64,000 nucleotides of DNA from Vibrio splendidus. GTDB taxonomy: Bacteria; Pseudomonadota; Gammaproteobacteria; Enterobacterales; Vibrionaceae. Numbering within the stretch: position 1 is the first letter of the stretch; every line of letters starts with the position of its first letter. Location of the stretch: positions 124,001 to 188,000 of the forward strand of contig NZ_MCUN01000006.1 in the NCBI RefSeq assembly GCF_002873455.1. The letters are read 5' to 3'. Shown in pieces: positions 17,058 to 26,503 of the stretch. The notes under the pieces are model-generated. The model was not told the DNA's origin. It saw only the letters and a program-made list of their open reading frames with translations, and ran no database searches. The position numbers were made by a program, and so were the translations under genes.

Positions 17058-18353
17058 TTAAGGTTTCACAGGGAAACTGATCTGCGCCTTCAAGCCACCC
17101 TCACTGCGGTTATTCACCACCACCGCACCTTGGTGTTGGCTGACAATACGTTTCACGATCGCCAAACCTAAACCTGTCCCTTCACTACCACGAGCCGTGT
17201 CACCACGAGTAAACGGTTCAAACAGCTTCCCGATCTGGTCTTGTGGAATACCCGGACCGTTATCTTCTACCGTTACCCAAGCCAGTTTGTTATCTGCCGT
17301 CATTCCAGTCGATACCTTGACCCAACCATTGCCATAGCGCAGCGCATTCACCACCAAGTTACTCACCGCACGTTTCATCGCTATCGGGTTACCTAATGCG
17401 GGCTTCATCGATTCAGGAATATCGGTTTCAATCTGAACCTCGTATCCACCCTCAGAGCTCGATACCTCGCGCGCAATATCATCGACAAATACCGCTTGGA
17501 ATGACTCTCGATCAACTGGCTTTAGGTAGTCCATAAACTGACTGATGATCTCGTTACACTCTTCGGTATCACTGATTATGCCTTCCGCTAAATAACTGTC
17601 TTCTGGCGACATCATCTCGGTCGCTAAGCGAATACGCGTTAGCGGCGTACGTAAGTCGTGGCTAATACCTGCCATCAACAAGGCACGGTCTTCTTCTAGC
17701 TCTTGAATGCCTTTCGACATCTGATTAAAGGCTCGAGTTACCGAACGAATTTCTTGTGCACCTTGAACCGGCAGTGGCGGGGGAATATCGCCACGTCCCA
17801 CCCCTTGCGCTGCTTTTTCTAGCGCAATCAATGGGCGGTTTTGCAATCGAATAAACAACCATCCCCCCACTACAATCAGCAACGCCATGATCAAGCTATT
17901 GCGGAACAGAGGTGCGAAGTCCTCTTCTTGCAGCTCTGATAGAGGAATACGAATCAATGAATTAGGTAACTGCGCAATGTCCATCCACAGCACATAACTC
18001 TCTTTACCTAAGATAAGACGAACTTCCGTTTCAGATCCGAGCTCTTTGGTCATCTCCTCACTCATCAGATCTATCGCGACCGCATGGTAATACTCACCCG
18101 ACGCTTCACTGTCCTTTGCGTGAACCGTCACTCCGAGTTGCTCAAGTACACGCTGACGCAGTGGCGCATCAATCTCGATATCACTGCCTTGATCCAAGAC
18201 GAGGTTTAGCTCGTGAGCCAGAATCTTATTAAACTGCTGCAAACTCGGCATCAATGCATAGTTAAACACCGCGTAATAAGAAAAGATTTGGCTAGCAACC
18301 AACAGGGTTAAAAAGAGCACTATCGACTGAGTAAAGGAGCTACGTATGCGCAT
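17058..18353 (-). CDS. envZ: Osmosensor histidine kinase EnvZ
   Basis: 431 residues (E. coli 450). There are two membrane segments (residues about 9-33 and 153-170) with a periplasmic part of about 120 residues between them. HAMP follows, then the dimerisation box [20 protein letters not shown] with the phosphorylated His at about residue 232. The ATPase boxes [23 protein letters not shown] and [12 protein letters not shown] are intact. It signals to OmpR and controls porins and other envelope genes. It lies 145 bases after ompR, not overlapping it as in E. coli, with a hairpin in the gap. Confidence 0.95.
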   Translation of the reverse strand: MRIRSSFTQSIVLFLTLLVASQIFSYYAVFNYALMPSLQQFNKILAHELNLVLDQGSDIEIDAPLRQRVLEQLGVTVHAKDSEASGEYYHAVAIDLMSEEMTKELGSETEVRLILGKESYVLWMDIAQLPNSLIRIPLSELQEEDFAPLFRNSLIMALLIVVGGWLFIRLQNRPLIALEKAAQGVGRGDIPPPLPVQGAQEIRSVTRAFNQMSKGIQELEEDRALLMAGISHDLRTPLTRIRLATEMMSPEDSYLAEGIISDTEECNEIISQFMDYLKPVDRESFQAVFVDDIAREVSSSEGGYEVQIETDIPESMKPALGNPIAMKRAVSNLVVNALRYGNGWVKVSTGMTADNKLAWVTVEDNGPGIPQDQIGKLFEPFTRGDTARGSEGTGLGLAIVKRIVSQHQGAVVVNNRSEGGLKAQISFPVKP

Positions 18354-18427
18354 AGAAGACCTAAAGTGAGGGATGACAAAGGGATATAGTGGGAACTATA
18401 GCTGTAAACCCTTGTGCTGAATACAAA

Positions 18428-18459
18428 ACGGGCCATCGCAAATTAATGAGATGACCCGT
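18428..18459 (-). terminator. Hairpin between ompR and envZ, possible attenuator
   Basis: On the minus strand ACGGGTCATC pairs with GATGGCCCGT (one G-T-like mismatch) around 12 bases and is followed by TTTTG. It lies in the 145-bp gap between ompR and envZ, so it could reduce read-through into envZ or protect the ompR message. Confidence 0.6.
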
Positions 18460-18498
18460 AAATAAAGAATTCATAATCACAGAACGAGCAAAGCTAGG

Positions 18499-19218
18499 TT
18501 ACACAGCTTTGCCATCTGGAACGAAGACATAACCCAAGCCCCACACCGTTTGGATGTAGCGAGGTTTACTTGGATCTTCTTCCACTAGGCGACGCAGGCG
18601 TGAAATCTGAACATCGATAGAACGTTCCATCGCTGAATATTCACGGCCACGCGCCATGTTCATCAGCTTATCGCGAGACATTGGCTCACGAGCATTCGTC
18701 ACTAGTGACTTAAGCACCGCAAATTCACCCGAAGTCAGAGGCATCGGGTCTTCACCACGGAACATTTCACGCGTACCTAGGTTCAAGCGGAATTCACCAA
18801 ACTCAACCACAGATTCTTCTGTGCTTGGTGCGCCCGGCGCTTCAATCACTTGGCGACGCATTACCGCTTTGATGCGGGCAAGCAGTTCGCGCGGGTTAAA
18901 CGGTTTTGGCAGGTAATCATCAGCACCCACTTCCAAGCCCACAATACGATCGACTTCATCACCCTTTGCCGTCAGCATAAGGATAGGTAGCGAGTTGTTT
19001 GCGTTTCTTAGACGACGACAGATCGATAGACCATCTTCGCCCGGCAACATTAAATCCAATACCATCAAGTGAAAGTTTTCACGGGTTAACAGGCGGTCCA
19101 TCTGCTCACTGTTTGCCACGCTACGCACTTGAAAGCCTTGCTCTGACAGATAGCGTTCTAGCAATGCACGTAAACGAGCATCGTCATCGACCACTAAAAT
19201 TTTGTAGTTTTCTTGCAT
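18499..19218 (-). CDS. ompR: Response regulator OmpR
   Basis: 239 residues, as in E. coli. The receiver has ILVVDDDARLRALLERYL, phospho-Asp about residue 55 in LMVLDLMLPGEDG, and K105 in DYLPKPFNPRELL. The C-terminal winged helix has LTSGEFAVLKSLV and SIDVQISRLRRLVEEDPSKP. It is phosphorylated by EnvZ and binds porin and regulatory promoters. It is the first gene of the pair; its promoter region abuts the MITE-like element at 19280-19543, whose outward sequences could influence it. The ATG is standard. Confidence 0.97.
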   Translation of the reverse strand: MQENYKILVVDDDARLRALLERYLSEQGFQVRSVANSEQMDRLLTRENFHLMVLDLMLPGEDGLSICRRLRNANNSLPILMLTAKGDEVDRIVGLEVGADDYLPKPFNPRELLARIKAVMRRQVIEAPGAPSTEESVVEFGEFRLNLGTREMFRGEDPMPLTSGEFAVLKSLVTNAREPMSRDKLMNMARGREYSAMERSIDVQISRLRRLVEEDPSKPRYIQTVWGLGYVFVPDGKAV

Positions 19219-19279
19219 GTAATGGTTCCACCTATTAAAGCTTGAACCTGAGGTTAAGCATTCTTGGTAAATTGTATTA

Positions 19280-19543
19280 GGGCGTGTTGACCTTTCGTGG
19301 TTAAATTTTGTTCGAGATAAAAGCGTTTTAATCGCGGCGAGGGGGAAGTCGCCTAGTCATTCTAAGCAAATCTCCCTCAACAAAGAGTAAAACGCTTTTA
19401 GCCGAACCCTTCGGGCAGCGTTTGCTGGTCATTTCTACTGCGTTATCGGCTTCTCATGTAGGCTAGCTACACATCAAAGCCTCTGCCTTGTATAAATACC
19501 CTGCAACTCGCTGCAAAAATCAGCTCGAAAGATCAACACGCCC
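19280..19543. mobile_element. MITE-like element, 264 bp, flanked by TA
   Basis: The ends are inverted: GGGCGTGTTGACCTTTCG on the left and the complement of GGGCGTGTTGATCTTTCG on the right, 17 of 18 matching. TA borders both ends (19278-19279 and 19544-19545), a 2-bp target duplication of the kind made by IS630/mariner transposases. No ORF inside. There is an internal perfect 12-bp inverted repeat AAAAGCGTTTTA / TAAAACGCTTTT (19319-19330, 19388-19399). It lies between ompR and greB promoters. The mobilising transposase is not in the window. Confidence 0.8.
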
Positions 19544-19660
19544 TAGTATAAGACATTAAAAATGTAACATTATTGGGGAAAAAGTCGCCTAAATAATTGT
19601 TAACGTATGTTGCCTTTATATATATTCTATCTTAGATCATCATTTCATTAAGTCAGATTT

Positions 19661-20143
19661 ATGAAAACCAAACTTATCACCCGAGAAGGTTATAACAAGC
19701 TCAAAGCGGAACATGACCACTTATGGCACGAGAAGCGTCCAGAAATCACTAAGATAGTCACTTGGGCAGCAAGCCTTGGAGATCGCTCGGAGAACGCAGA
19801 TTACACCTTCAACAAGCGTTTACTGCGTCAAATAGATCGCCGAGTACGTTTCTTACGTAAGTTCCTACCTGATGTCACGATCGTTGATTACTCTCCGCAA
19901 CAAGAAGGTAAGGTCTTTTTCGGTGCTTGGGTGGAAATTGAGAATGATGATGGAGAAATTAAGAAGTTTCGTATTGTCGGCCCAGAAGAGATCTACGGCG
20001 ATGCCAAAGGCTATATCTCTATCGACTCACCAATGGCTAGAGCTCTACTGAAGAAAGAAGTGGATGATGATTTTACGGTAACCACACCGGAAGGCGATAA
20101 AGAGTGGTTCATTAACTCGATTAGCTACGCAGATAACGCATAA
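19661..20143 (+). CDS. greB: Transcript cleavage factor GreB
   Basis: 160 residues. An N-terminal coiled coil (residues about 1-75) includes GDRSENADYTFNKRLLRQID, with the acidic tip residues (D-x-x-E, in GDRSENADY) that coordinate the second metal in the polymerase active site. The C-terminal FKBP-like domain contains FRIVGPEEIYGDAKGYISID. It rescues backtracked RNA polymerase. The family is GreB rather than GreA by the YTFNKRLLRQIDRRVRFL signature. It stands next to ompR and, after a Csr RNA, tex, as in many gamma-proteobacteria. Confidence 0.96.
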   Translation: MKTKLITREGYNKLKAEHDHLWHEKRPEITKIVTWAASLGDRSENADYTFNKRLLRQIDRRVRFLRKFLPDVTIVDYSPQQEGKVFFGAWVEIENDDGEIKKFRIVGPEEIYGDAKGYISIDSPMARALLKKEVDDDFTVTTPEGDKEWFINSISYADNA

Positions 20144-20207
20144 CCAGACCGAATAAACATTGAGCGACAAGCCAAGTGTTTATACAAAACCCAAATTCCA
20201 GATAAAA

Positions 20208-20513
20208 GAAAACCCCGCTAGGCTTGCGCCTGGCGGGGTTAAGTCTCTATCGCAGCAATCCGGCTACTGTTTATCTCTTCGAGATAAGGTGCTCCCTGCA
20301 TCTGTCCTTGATAGTGGCTAAATCCTTTAACCAATTTCCTTTTTGTTCATCGCCATCCTAGCGGTGTCCATTCTAGCCTGTCATCCTGACTGGCGAATCT
20401 CATCCAGAGATTATCACTTCCTTGCTGACCACTCATCCTAAGTAATCAAATCTTCATCCTGAAGATACCTAGTCCATTAGGCTTTTTCCTGTTCCTGCCA
20501 ACTCCCTGTCGAC
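20208..20513 (-). ncRNA. csrB: CsrB-family regulatory RNA
   Basis: Reading the minus strand, the RNA starts GTCGACAGGGAGT (20513 downward), the same 5' end as E. coli CsrB. It then has about 16 GGA motifs, many in small hairpin loops: CTTC-AGGAT-GAAG (20452-20464), ATCTC-TGGAT-GAGAT (20397-20411), GTC-AGGAT-GAC (20380-20390), CGC-TAGGATG-GCG (20351-20363). Near the 3' end GCAGGGAGCA, CAGTAGC and ATTGCTGCGA follow CsrB closely. It ends in the strong terminator shared with greB. Such RNAs bind many CsrA dimers and relieve CsrA repression. About 306 nt; the promoter TAATAT lies about 10 bases before the 5' end. Ends are estimated. Confidence 0.9.
20211..20240. terminator. Shared bidirectional terminator, greB and csrB
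   Basis: AACCCCGC pairs with GCGGGGTT; the plus strand ends greB and the minus strand ends csrB, where TTTTC follows. The minus-strand tail (TTTTCTTTT) is the better T run. Confidence 0.85.
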
Positions 20514-20672
20514 AAGTTAAATATTACGGTATTTGGGCAAGTTTCCTAGACAGTCTCAAAAAACATTTCGAGTGAGAAATACACCCAAAAACATCAAGCC
20601 ATTAAAAATCAATAACTTAAAATGAAATTAAGACATATTGATAGGTTTAAGGCGACTTAGGCTTACATCACG

Positions 20673-20690
20673 TGTGAGAGATCTCGCACA
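20673..20690. promoter_or_regulatory. VarA/UvrY (GacA-type) binding site upstream of csrB
   Basis: TGTGAGAGATCTCGCACA is an 18-bp palindrome matching the GacA/UvrY/VarA consensus TGTAAG-N6-CTTACA with two symmetric changes. It lies 160 bases upstream of the csrB start, the usual distance for these sites. Confidence 0.75.
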
Positions 20691-20808
20691 AAGCGGATAT
20701 CACAAACGGAAATTCGACTTCTGACACGATAATTACATAGCCAAAGCTAGAAAAAGCGTACGCTCACCCCCATGTATTTATCATGATATTAAATAAGAGA
20801 TTCATCGG

Positions 20809-23139
20809 ATGAGCCAAGCTATCTGTCGACTGATTGCTGAAGAACTGAATGTTCGTTCAGAGCAAGTCACCGCCGCAGTCAACCTAATTGACGACGGAAA
20901 CACCGTTCCCTTTATTGCCCGCTACCGTAAAGAAGTCACGGGAGGCTTAGACGATACCCAACTACGTAACCTTGATAGTCGCCTTTCATACCTTCGCGAA
21001 CTTGACGATCGCCGCCAAACGATTCTTAAGTCGATTCAAGACCAAGGCAAACTCACGCCAGAACTGGAGCGTGATATCACTCAAGCCGACAGCAAGACTC
21101 GCCTAGAAGATTTATACCTGCCATACAAACCAAAGCGTCGTACCAAAGGTCAAATCGCAATCGAAGCTGGCTTAGAACCACTTGCCGATACACTTTGGAA
21201 TGAACCACAGCACGATCCTGAAACCGAAGCTGCTAACTTCATCAGCAGCGATAAAGGCATTGCTGATACCAAAGCCGCGCTAGATGGTGCACGTGCAATC
21301 GTGATGGAGCGTATTGCAGAAGACGCAAACCTACTTGAAAAGATTCGCCAACACCTCACGCGCAACTCAGAACTCGTTTCACGTGTCGTGACAGGCAAAG
21401 AACAAGCAGGCGAGAAATTCAAAGATTACTTCGAACACAACGAAACACTCAACAAAGTACCTTCACACCGTGCGCTTGCGATGTTGCGAGGCCGTAATGA
21501 GGGCTTCCTAACACTGGCAATGAATGCAGACCCTGAGCAGGAAGAAGGTGTACGTGGTTCTTACTGCGAGAACATCATCTCTGATCACTACGGTATTACC
21601 CTAAGCAGCGCTCCTGCGGATGCATGGCGTAAGCAAGTGATTAGCTGGGCATGGCGCATCAAGGTTTCTATGCACATGGAAACCGAGTTGATGGGCGCGA
21701 TGAAAGAACGCGGTGAAATCGAAGCGATTGAAGTGTTCGCAACCAATCTTAAAGACTTGTTGATGGCGGCGCCTGCTGGCCCTCGTGCAACCTTAGGCTT
21801 GGATCCGGGTTTACGTACCGGTTCAAAAATCGCCGTTGTAGATTCAACGGGTAAGGTTCTAGCAACAGAAACCATTTACCCTCACCCACCACAGAAGCAA
21901 TACGACAAATCTGCACACGTGGTTGAGCAGATGGTTCGCCAATATAATGTTGATTTGATTGCGATTGGTAACGGTACGGCTTCACGCGAAACAGACAGCT
22001 TTGTTGCTGATGTGATTAAACGCGGCAACCTAACAGCACAAAAGATTATTGTTAGCGAAGCGGGCGCATCGGTTTATTCTGCTTCAGAGTTAGCAGCGAA
22101 AGAATTCCCGAACATGGATGTATCGATTCGTGGTGCGGTGTCTATTGCGCGTCGTTTGCAAGATCCATTGGCAGAGCTAGTGAAGATTGACCCTAAATCG
22201 ATCGGTGTGGGCCAATACCAACACGACGTAAGCCAAACTATGCTCGCTAAGCGCCTAGATGCGATTGTCGAAGACTGTGTAAACGCGGTTGGTGTTGATG
22301 TGAATACCGCCTCTGCTGCACTTTTAACTCGTGTAGCCGGTCTTTCTAATACCATCGCTCAGAACATCGTGGATTTCCGTGATGAAAATGGTCGCTTTGA
22401 AGCACGTACTACATTGAAGAAGGTCGCTCGTTTAGGACCAAAAGCTTTTGAACAGTGTGCTGGCTTCCTACGTATTATGGATGGTAAGAATCCTCTGGAT
22501 GCTTCATCGGTTCATCCAGAAGCTTACCCATTGGTGAAAACCATCGCCGAGAAAAACCAAAAAGACATCAAATCTCTGGTGGGCAATACGGATTTCCTAC
22601 GTGGTTTACATGCGATTGACTACACCAACGAAAATTTTGGTGTACCGACAGTAACCGACATAATCAAAGAGCTGGATAAACCGGGTCGAGATCCTCGCCC
22701 TGAGTTCAAGACGGCAACCTTCGCCGATGGCGTAAATAGCATGTCTGACTTAGAACCTGGCATGATCCTAGAAGGCGTAGTGTCGAACGTAGCTAACTTT
22801 GGTGCGTTCGTTGATATTGGAGTTCACCAAGACGGCTTAGTGCATATTTCAGCGCTAACCGATCGTTTTGTATCGGATCCTCATGAAGTCGTAAAGACAG
22901 GGGAAATCGTCAAAGTGAAGGTGATGGAAGTGGATGTTCAACGTAAACGCATTGCACTGAGCATGCGTATGAAAGATGAACCCGGCCAAGACAACCGTGC
23001 ACAACGTTCAAGTGCACCTCGCACACAAAACCGCCCGAATCAAAACTCACAAGGTGGACAACGCCGCCGTGAGGAACCGCAACAAAACGCGGCGATGGGT
23101 GGTGCTTTTGCCGCTGCTTTTGCTAAAGCGAAAAAATAA
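20809..23139 (+). CDS. tex: Tex, S1-domain RNA-binding transcription accessory protein
   Basis: 776 residues (E. coli YhgF 773). The order of modules is the helical Tex N-terminal domain, a YqgF-like RuvC fold ([20 protein letters not shown], about residue 329), helix-hairpin-helix ([20 protein letters not shown], about residue 505), and the S1 domain (about 650-720, [20 protein letters not shown]). A Gln/Asn-rich basic tail (RRREEPQQN) then ends AAFAKAKK. Tex binds RNA and is involved in transcript and stress fitness; its exact role is not settled. The ATG at 20809 has a usable ribosome site; a strong terminator follows. Confidence 0.95.
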   Translation: MSQAICRLIAEELNVRSEQVTAAVNLIDDGNTVPFIARYRKEVTGGLDDTQLRNLDSRLSYLRELDDRRQTILKSIQDQGKLTPELERDITQADSKTRLEDLYLPYKPKRRTKGQIAIEAGLEPLADTLWNEPQHDPETEAANFISSDKGIADTKAALDGARAIVMERIAEDANLLEKIRQHLTRNSELVSRVVTGKEQAGEKFKDYFEHNETLNKVPSHRALAMLRGRNEGFLTLAMNADPEQEEGVRGSYCENIISDHYGITLSSAPADAWRKQVISWAWRIKVSMHMETELMGAMKERGEIEAIEVFATNLKDLLMAAPAGPRATLGLDPGLRTGSKIAVVDSTGKVLATETIYPHPPQKQYDKSAHVVEQMVRQYNVDLIAIGNGTASRETDSFVADVIKRGNLTAQKIIVSEAGASVYSASELAAKEFPNMDVSIRGAVSIARRLQDPLAELVKIDPKSIGVGQYQHDVSQTMLAKRLDAIVEDCVNAVGVDVNTASAALLTRVAGLSNTIAQNIVDFRDENGRFEARTTLKKVARLGPKAFEQCAGFLRIMDGKNPLDASSVHPEAYPLVKTIAEKNQKDIKSLVGNTDFLRGLHAIDYTNENFGVPTVTDIIKELDKPGRDPRPEFKTATFADGVNSMSDLEPGMILEGVVSNVANFGAFVDIGVHQDGLVHISALTDRFVSDPHEVVKTGEIVKVKVMEVDVQRKRIALSMRMKDEPGQDNRAQRSSAPRTQNRPNQNSQGGQRRREEPQQNAAMGGAFAAAFAKAKK

Positions 23140-23177
23140 TCCGTTAGCGCATCTGATAAACTGATTCGCCTAAAACA

Positions 23178-23212
23178 AAAAACCTGCATCCCTTAGGGTA
23201 TGCAGGTTTTTA
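23178..23212. terminator. Terminator between tex and the convergent gene
   Basis: AACCTGCAT/ATGCAGGTT around 10 bases with A runs before and T runs after; works in both directions. Confidence 0.9.
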
Positions 23213-23263
23213 TTATGTGTTCAAAAAAGACATCAAAGTTTGGTTGGGTCATAAATTTTCGAT

Positions 23264-23737
23264 TTATAACACGACCAGCATTCCTGATGGAGCATGAGGC
23301 GCAACAGCATGACCATAATGATATTTTATGACCTTACGTCGTTTCTCCATCTGTCCCTCCTGAATCGCCGCATCTAAAACATGCTTTGGCAGGCGGAAAC
23401 GCATGGTATAGCCTTTACCTTGGTCAGCACTGTATGTTTTCAGTGCCAACAAGCTGAACAGCCTATCAAAAGGATCTTGTGGCTCTTCTTGGCTAACCGA
23501 ATTGGCCTCTGACTCGTTCTCCATTTCATAACCAGGATGGTCTGAAGGATCCCAAGCCGACTGCTGCCTTCGTTTATCGTCTGATTTAACCTTACGCTCT
23601 GCATTGGTTCTCGCCAATGCTACTGCGGGAGCAACTGGTTCTCGGACTCTATTATCACGCGCAACTTGCTCTGTTTGCACATTAACGGATGGAGCGATCA
23701 GTGGCACACTTACTGCAGTTGCAGGTGACACAATCAT
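23264..23737 (-). CDS. Hypothetical protein, 157 aa
   Basis: I do not recognise a family. ATG at 23737 follows GGAGAG at good spacing, so the gene is probably real. The first 60 residues are low-complexity (MIVSPATAVSVPLIAPSVNV), then come many charged residues and a short conserved-looking C-terminal part: FDRLFSLLALKTYSADQGKG, YTMRFRLPKHVLDAAI and YHYGHAVAPHAPSGMLVVL. The protein has no signal peptide or membrane helix. It lies downstream of and in the same direction as bioH, separated from it by about 175 bases in which a second small frame is open. Confidence 0.6.
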   Translation of the reverse strand: MIVSPATAVSVPLIAPSVNVQTEQVARDNRVREPVAPAVALARTNAERKVKSDDKRRQQSAWDPSDHPGYEMENESEANSVSQEEPQDPFDRLFSLLALKTYSADQGKGYTMRFRLPKHVLDAAIQEGQMEKRRKVIKYHYGHAVAPHAPSGMLVVL

Positions 23738-23912
23738 CGCGAACTCTCCTCAAGAATCGCCCATCGTTATTGCCATAACACTGCTGTACTGAGTTACACA
23801 ACAGGTATAGCCCAAAACTTACCGCAATCAACTCTGGAGAGAGTGAGGTCTGAGCATCATGCAACGCCTTGGTTAGGTTATATATCGACCAATCCGGCAA
23901 TAAATTTAGTGA

Positions 23913-24689
23913 TTATTTTTGCGCGAAGCTAACTAGTTCACTGCAAAAGGCATCGGCTTCTGTCATAAACGGCGCATGTGAAGACTGCGTGAATATATAT
24001 TGCTCGGTATGAGGCAGCGCTCTACCCAGATCTTTTGCTACCTTGATTGGCACCAATCCATCCAGTCGACCGTATAAACGCAGCATAGGCACAGAGATCT
24101 GCGGCAGTTGTTCACGGAGGTCGACATCAGACAACATCTTTAGTCCCGCCAATAAGGAATCTGGATTCGGCAACGGTCGAGACAGCACCGCTTGCTTGAG
24201 CTGTTTTACATCTTGCCTTGCAGAGGGGCTACCCATGGCTTGCAGTGCCATAAAACGTTCGATGGTGGTTTGGAAATCTTCAACTAGCTGCTCGGTGAAG
24301 GCGCTTAATACGTTTGGCTGAATGCCACGCCATAACACTGGTTCTTTTGCGGCGGCGAATTTAGGAGAACTGGCGACAGTCACCAATTTGCTTACGTAAT
24401 CTGAGTGATGGAGAGCCATGTGCGTCGCGACCAAACCACCGAGTGACCAACCCACCCAAATCGCTTGCTTGGGCGCGTCGACCAATAGTTGCTGAGCAAT
24501 CTCTTCCAGATCTTGAGCGTGGCAATGCGCGCTGTGTCCATACCCTGGAAGATCGACAACATGCACTCGGAAGTCAGCTTCTAAAGCAGTAACCGTTTGC
24601 TGCCATACGGCACCATTCATACCCCAGCCGTGAACCAGAACTAAATCAGGCCCTTGCCCAGAAACATGCCAATACAACGCGTCACTCAT
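23913..24689 (-). CDS. bioH: Pimeloyl-ACP methyl ester carboxylesterase BioH
   Basis: An alpha/beta hydrolase of 258 residues that hydrolyses pimeloyl-ACP methyl ester, ending the pimelate stage of biotin synthesis. The nucleophile elbow is GWSLGG (Ser about residue 80), the oxyanion region HGWGMNG, the acid Asp in YGRLDGLVP and the His in SSHAPFM. ATG 24689 (MSDALYWHVSGQG) agrees with family length; a TTG two codons earlier is unlikely. It is divergent from comF, the same pair order as E. coli bioH/gntX. Confidence 0.95.
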   Translation of the reverse strand: MSDALYWHVSGQGPDLVLVHGWGMNGAVWQQTVTALEADFRVHVVDLPGYGHSAHCHAQDLEEIAQQLLVDAPKQAIWVGWSLGGLVATHMALHHSDYVSKLVTVASSPKFAAAKEPVLWRGIQPNVLSAFTEQLVEDFQTTIERFMALQAMGSPSARQDVKQLKQAVLSRPLPNPDSLLAGLKMLSDVDLREQLPQISVPMLRLYGRLDGLVPIKVAKDLGRALPHTEQYIFTQSSHAPFMTEADAFCSELVSFAQK

Positions 24690-24782
24690 TTTCAATATTC
24701 CCTACTTTTTTCATCGGCGATTACCTGTACTTTTCAGTATGGTGAGTAAAAGGAACACCATAACCCAAAAGCATCTTGAGCT

Positions 24783-25496
24783 ATGTTATCTGATTGGCTA
24801 CAAAAACACACACCACGTCTGGTCACACCTCAATGCCACCTGTGCAAGCTAGATAAGCTTCCCGACGACGCACACCCTCGATGGTGCAATTCTTGTCTCA
24901 AACTCTTTGAGCCAGTGCCGCGCTGCCAACGGTGTGGTTTAAAAACACTGATCACAGTAGATCAGTGCGGGCAATGTTTATCACAGCCTCCACCTTGGCA
25001 TCGTCTCTATTGTGTTGGAGACTACACCTTTCCAACAGCACGTTACATTCAACAAATGAAGTACGCCGATAAGTTTTGGTTTGCACGCGATCTATCAAAG
25101 TTATTGGCTTCACGTATCGAGCACCCTGCTCCGCTGATCACCAGCGTACCTCTGCATTGGCGTCGATATATTCATCGTGGCTTTAATCAAAGTCAGCTGC
25201 TTGCTAATTACACAGCTCAAGAACTTGGCGTTAAAGATGAGGAGCTTTTCCGTCGAATTCGCTCAACCGCTTCTCAGCAAGGGCTGACTAAATCCGCACG
25301 CTTACATAATCTAAAGAGCGCTTTTACGCTTCGAAAACAAGACTTTCAAGGAACTGTCCCTTATCACGTCGCGATAATTGATGATGTTGTAACCACCGGC
25401 AGTACTGTGTATCAATTATGCCAATTACTACTTGAAGTAGGCGTGAAAAGGATTGATATTTACTGCATCTGCCGCACTCCTGAGCCCTCTGGATAA
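24783..25496 (+). CDS. ComF/GntX-family phosphoribosyltransferase-like protein
   Basis: 237 residues. The N-terminal zinc part has two CxxC pairs (CHLC, CNSC, CQRC, CGQC), then the phosphoribosyltransferase fold with [20 protein letters not shown] and the PRPP motif [13 protein letters not shown] (about residue 197). In competent bacteria ComF helps natural transformation, which Vibrio perform on chitin; in E. coli the orthologue is GntX, needed for use of extracellular DNA as food. The gene sits between bioH and nfuA as in E. coli, 93 bases from bioH. Confidence 0.9.
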   Translation: MLSDWLQKHTPRLVTPQCHLCKLDKLPDDAHPRWCNSCLKLFEPVPRCQRCGLKTLITVDQCGQCLSQPPPWHRLYCVGDYTFPTARYIQQMKYADKFWFARDLSKLLASRIEHPAPLITSVPLHWRRYIHRGFNQSQLLANYTAQELGVKDEELFRRIRSTASQQGLTKSARLHNLKSAFTLRKQDFQGTVPYHVAIIDDVVTTGSTVYQLCQLLLEVGVKRIDIYCICRTPEPSG

Positions 25497-25605
25497 AAGC
25501 TGTCAATCGCTACTTGTACAGCAATCCAACAAAAAAGGGCTGAATTACAAATCTGACAGGAGTAGAATGGCGCTAATAACCTACAAATCTACTCAGGTAT
25601 TCGTC

Positions 25606-26190
25606 GTGTCAAATATTACTATTACAGAAACAGCTCAAACTCACTTTGCCAATCTGCTGTCACAGCAGCCTGAAGGTACAAACATTCGTGTGTTCGTGGT
25701 AAACCCAGGCACACAAAACGCTGAGTGTGGTGTTTCTTACTGCCCAACAGATGCTATCGAAGCGTCTGACACTAAGCTTTCTTTCGACGCTTTCTCTGCT
25801 TACGTAGATGAGCTAAGCCTACCATTCCTAGACGAAGCTGAAATTGACTTCGTAACTGACAAAATGGGCTCTCAACTCACGCTTAAAGCGCCAAACGCTA
25901 AGATGCGTAAAGTATCTGATGACGCAACTCTGATAGAGCGTGTTGAGTATGCAATCCAAACACAAGTGAACCCACAACTTGCTGGCCACGGCGGTCACGT
26001 TAGCCTAGTAGAGATCACTGAAGAAGGCGCAGCTATCGTTGCATTCGGCGGCGGTTGTAACGGTTGTTCTATGGTTGACGTAACGCTTAAAGAAGGCATC
26101 GAGAAAGAACTTCTTCAACAATTCGAAGGTGAATTGACGGCCGTTCGTGATGCAACTGAGCACGATCGCGGTGAGCACTCTTACTACTAA
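25606..26190 (+). CDS. nfuA: Fe-S biogenesis protein NfuA
   Basis: 194 residues. There is an A-type carrier-like N-terminal domain without its cysteines ([20 protein letters not shown]), then the Nfu domain with the cluster-binding CxxC in [11 protein letters not shown]. It carries a 4Fe-4S cluster to target enzymes and keeps Fe-S proteins working under oxidative or iron stress. I start at GTG 25606 ([15 protein letters not shown], by length); an ATG at 25567 with a strong AGGAG ribosome site adds 13 residues and cannot be excluded. Confidence 0.92.
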   Translation: MSNITITETAQTHFANLLSQQPEGTNIRVFVVNPGTQNAECGVSYCPTDAIEASDTKLSFDAFSAYVDELSLPFLDEAEIDFVTDKMGSQLTLKAPNAKMRKVSDDATLIERVEYAIQTQVNPQLAGHGGHVSLVEITEEGAAIVAFGGGCNGCSMVDVTLKEGIEKELLQQFEGELTAVRDATEHDRGEHSYY

Positions 26191-26248
26191 TCACTTTACG
26201 ACTAAGCACTCATGCAGTCTTAGCCAGTAGAAAGTTAAAGATTCAATC

Positions 26249-26281
26249 AAAAGGTTGATGCGCAAGCATCAACCTTTTTTT
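26249..26281 (+). terminator. Terminator after nfuA
   Basis: AAGGTTGATG/CATCAACCTT around a short CGCAAG loop, flanked by A and T runs. Confidence 0.92.
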
Positions 26282-26310
26282 ATGTTTAAAACAGAGAAGC
26301 ACTTCCGAAC

Positions 26311-26344
26311 CGTCTATTTCTCGTTCAATGCCAATAATGACGGG
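26311..26344. repeat. Possible degenerate copy of the dispersed repeat
   Basis: TCTATTTCTCGTTC and AATAATGACG in the nfuA-nudE gap match parts of the 16882-16924 unit. The middle is diverged, so the call is weak. The rest of the 312-bp gap before nudE shows nothing else. Confidence 0.35.
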
Positions 26345-26503
26345 CGCGTTACCATTTGCAGTAAGGTATTCAAGTGATCGCAATCGGTTCCTGATCCAAT
26401 AATTCCAGGATATGAAAACTCGGATCTAGGAACTCAACTCTATTTCCCCTATATTAGAATGACTTTATAAGAAAGAATTCCAATGAGCTAAGGAGCGAGC
26501 GCA

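Noticed and set aside
20241..20520. Tandem CATCC-rich stretch as a simple repeat or Rho site
   Set aside because: Read on the minus strand it is a set of GGA-loop hairpins with the 5' and 3' ends of CsrB, which explains it better.
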